Both the position numbers and the translations under genes were made by a program. Source: Christensenella sp. UBA1782 (lineage in GTDB: Bacteria; Bacillota; Clostridia; Christensenellales; DTU072). From it: a DNA stretch of 6,649 nucleotides. The notes below the pieces were generated by a model. It did not search any database. It had not been told where the DNA came from and saw nothing but the letters and a program-made list of their open reading frames with translations. The stretch spans positions 8,491 through 15,139 of the forward strand of contig DCGI01000080.1 of the NCBI GenBank assembly GCA_002315475.1. Direction: 5' to 3'. This document shows, piece after piece, positions 6,164 to 6,649 of the stretch. The first letter of the stretch is position 1; every line of letters starts with the position of its first letter.

Positions 6164-6649
6164 TCAGGCTTGAAGGATTTCGTCCAAGCGAATGTCGAAA
6201 GCATCGGTTTCGACGTGGTCGAGTTCTTGACAAGAAAAGGCGAGACCTATTTTGTAGACGGTTCGGTTTGCTAAAAATTTGTCGTAATAGCCTTTGCCGT
6301 GTCCGAGACGGTTCTTGTAGCGGTCGAAGGCGACAAGGGGTAAAAACATTACGTCGAAGGAACCGTCGTACACTTCGCCGAGCGGTTCTCGAATGTCGTA
6401 TTTGCCGACCGAAAAGGTGGTTTTTTCGGTGATTTCTACAAAATACATGGTATCGGAATCAATTTTCGGTGCAAAAACTCTTTTGCCTTGCCGTAAAGCG
6501 TCGGCTATGAGGGGTGCGGTGTCGGGTTCTTCGTCGGTAGATAAAAAGACGGCAACTTTCTGTGCCGTCCGATAGTGTTCGTTGGTTCGTATCCGTTGCC
6601 AAATGCTTGCCGAAGCTTCCTCTTTTTGCGAAAAGGAAGATAGCCGCAT
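6164..6649 (-). CDS. 5-formyltetrahydrofolate cyclo-ligase (N-terminus beyond window)
   Basis: Cytoplasmic enzyme of one-carbon metabolism that converts 5-formyltetrahydrofolate to 5,10-methenyltetrahydrofolate with ATP (5-FTHF cyclo-ligase/MTHFS/YgfA family). The window holds 161 residues ending at TGA 6164-6166. Family features in order: AVFLSTDEEPDT (33-44), the strand and substrate region that usually reads like ALYLS...EVDT; KRVFAPKI (56-63); and the signature FLPLVAFDRYKNRLGHGKGY (102-121), whose RLGHGKGYYDKF part (114-125) is the nucleotide-binding loop. The C-terminus ends soon after DAFDIRLDEIL, where relatives usually have a His-Asp pair; the His position is Phe here. Family members are usually about 180-200 residues and begin with a basic Lys/Arg-rich helix, which is missing. 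The ATG at the very edge (6649) is therefore probably internal and the true start lies outside. Converges with the symporter gene. No promoter is visible. Confidence 0.92.
   Translation of the reverse strand: MRLSSFSQKEEASASIWQRIRTNEHYRTAQKVAVFLSTDEEPDTAPLIADALRQGKRVFAPKIDSDTMYFVEITEKTTFSVGKYDIREPLGEVYDGSFDVMFLPLVAFDRYKNRLGHGKGYYDKFLANRTVYKIGLAFSCQELDHVETDAFDIRLDEILQA

Overview
The window looks like part of a Bacillota chromosome, most likely a clostridial lineage of moderate GC content; this placement is inference. It rests on a complete T-box leader, strong sigma-A type promoters (TTGACA/TATGCT, TTGACG/TATAAT, TTGCAC/TATAAT), AAGGAG and AAGGAGG ribosome binding sites, and intrinsic terminators. 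All four protein genes belong to recognisable families. I see no phage, insertion sequence, CRISPR or tRNA/rRNA gene.

Layout. (1) Positions 1-1629, minus strand: the N-terminal 543 residues of a calcium-type P-type ATPase, running off the left edge, with its own promoter and ribosome binding site in the gap 1630-1800. (2) Positions 1801-3816, minus strand: a 671-residue secreted, membrane-anchored protein with a ComEC-like metallo-beta-lactamase domain, beta-rich repeats, one C-terminal membrane helix and a Lys/Thr-rich tail. Its promoter lies so close to the start codon that the mRNA should be leaderless or nearly so. (3) Positions 3817-4253: a divergent control region. A 10-bp AT-rich inverted repeat sits between two back-to-back promoters. 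The plus-strand promoter drives a full T-box riboswitch whose specifier reads UAC (Tyr), followed by a terminator and a strong ribosome binding site. (4) Positions 4254-5906, plus strand: a 550-residue sodium:solute symporter controlled by that T-box, hence a candidate tyrosine transporter. (5) Positions 5907-6163: a strong intrinsic terminator built partly from a short repeated motif, then about 130 bases with only weak hairpins. (6) Positions 6164-6649, minus strand: most of a 5-formyltetrahydrofolate cyclo-ligase, running off the right edge at its N-terminus.

How the parts work together. The clearest functional unit is the T-box plus symporter: uncharged tRNA-Tyr should relieve termination and raise transporter synthesis when tyrosine is scarce. 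The ComEC-like protein is transcribed away from it, from a promoter about 30 bases away, so the two may share upstream promoter DNA. The ATPase and the cyclo-ligase look like independent housekeeping functions. The most noteworthy points are the Tyr-specifier T-box on an SSS-family transporter, the architecture of the anchored ComEC-like protein, its apparently leaderless promoter, and a short motif found three times in intergenic DNA.
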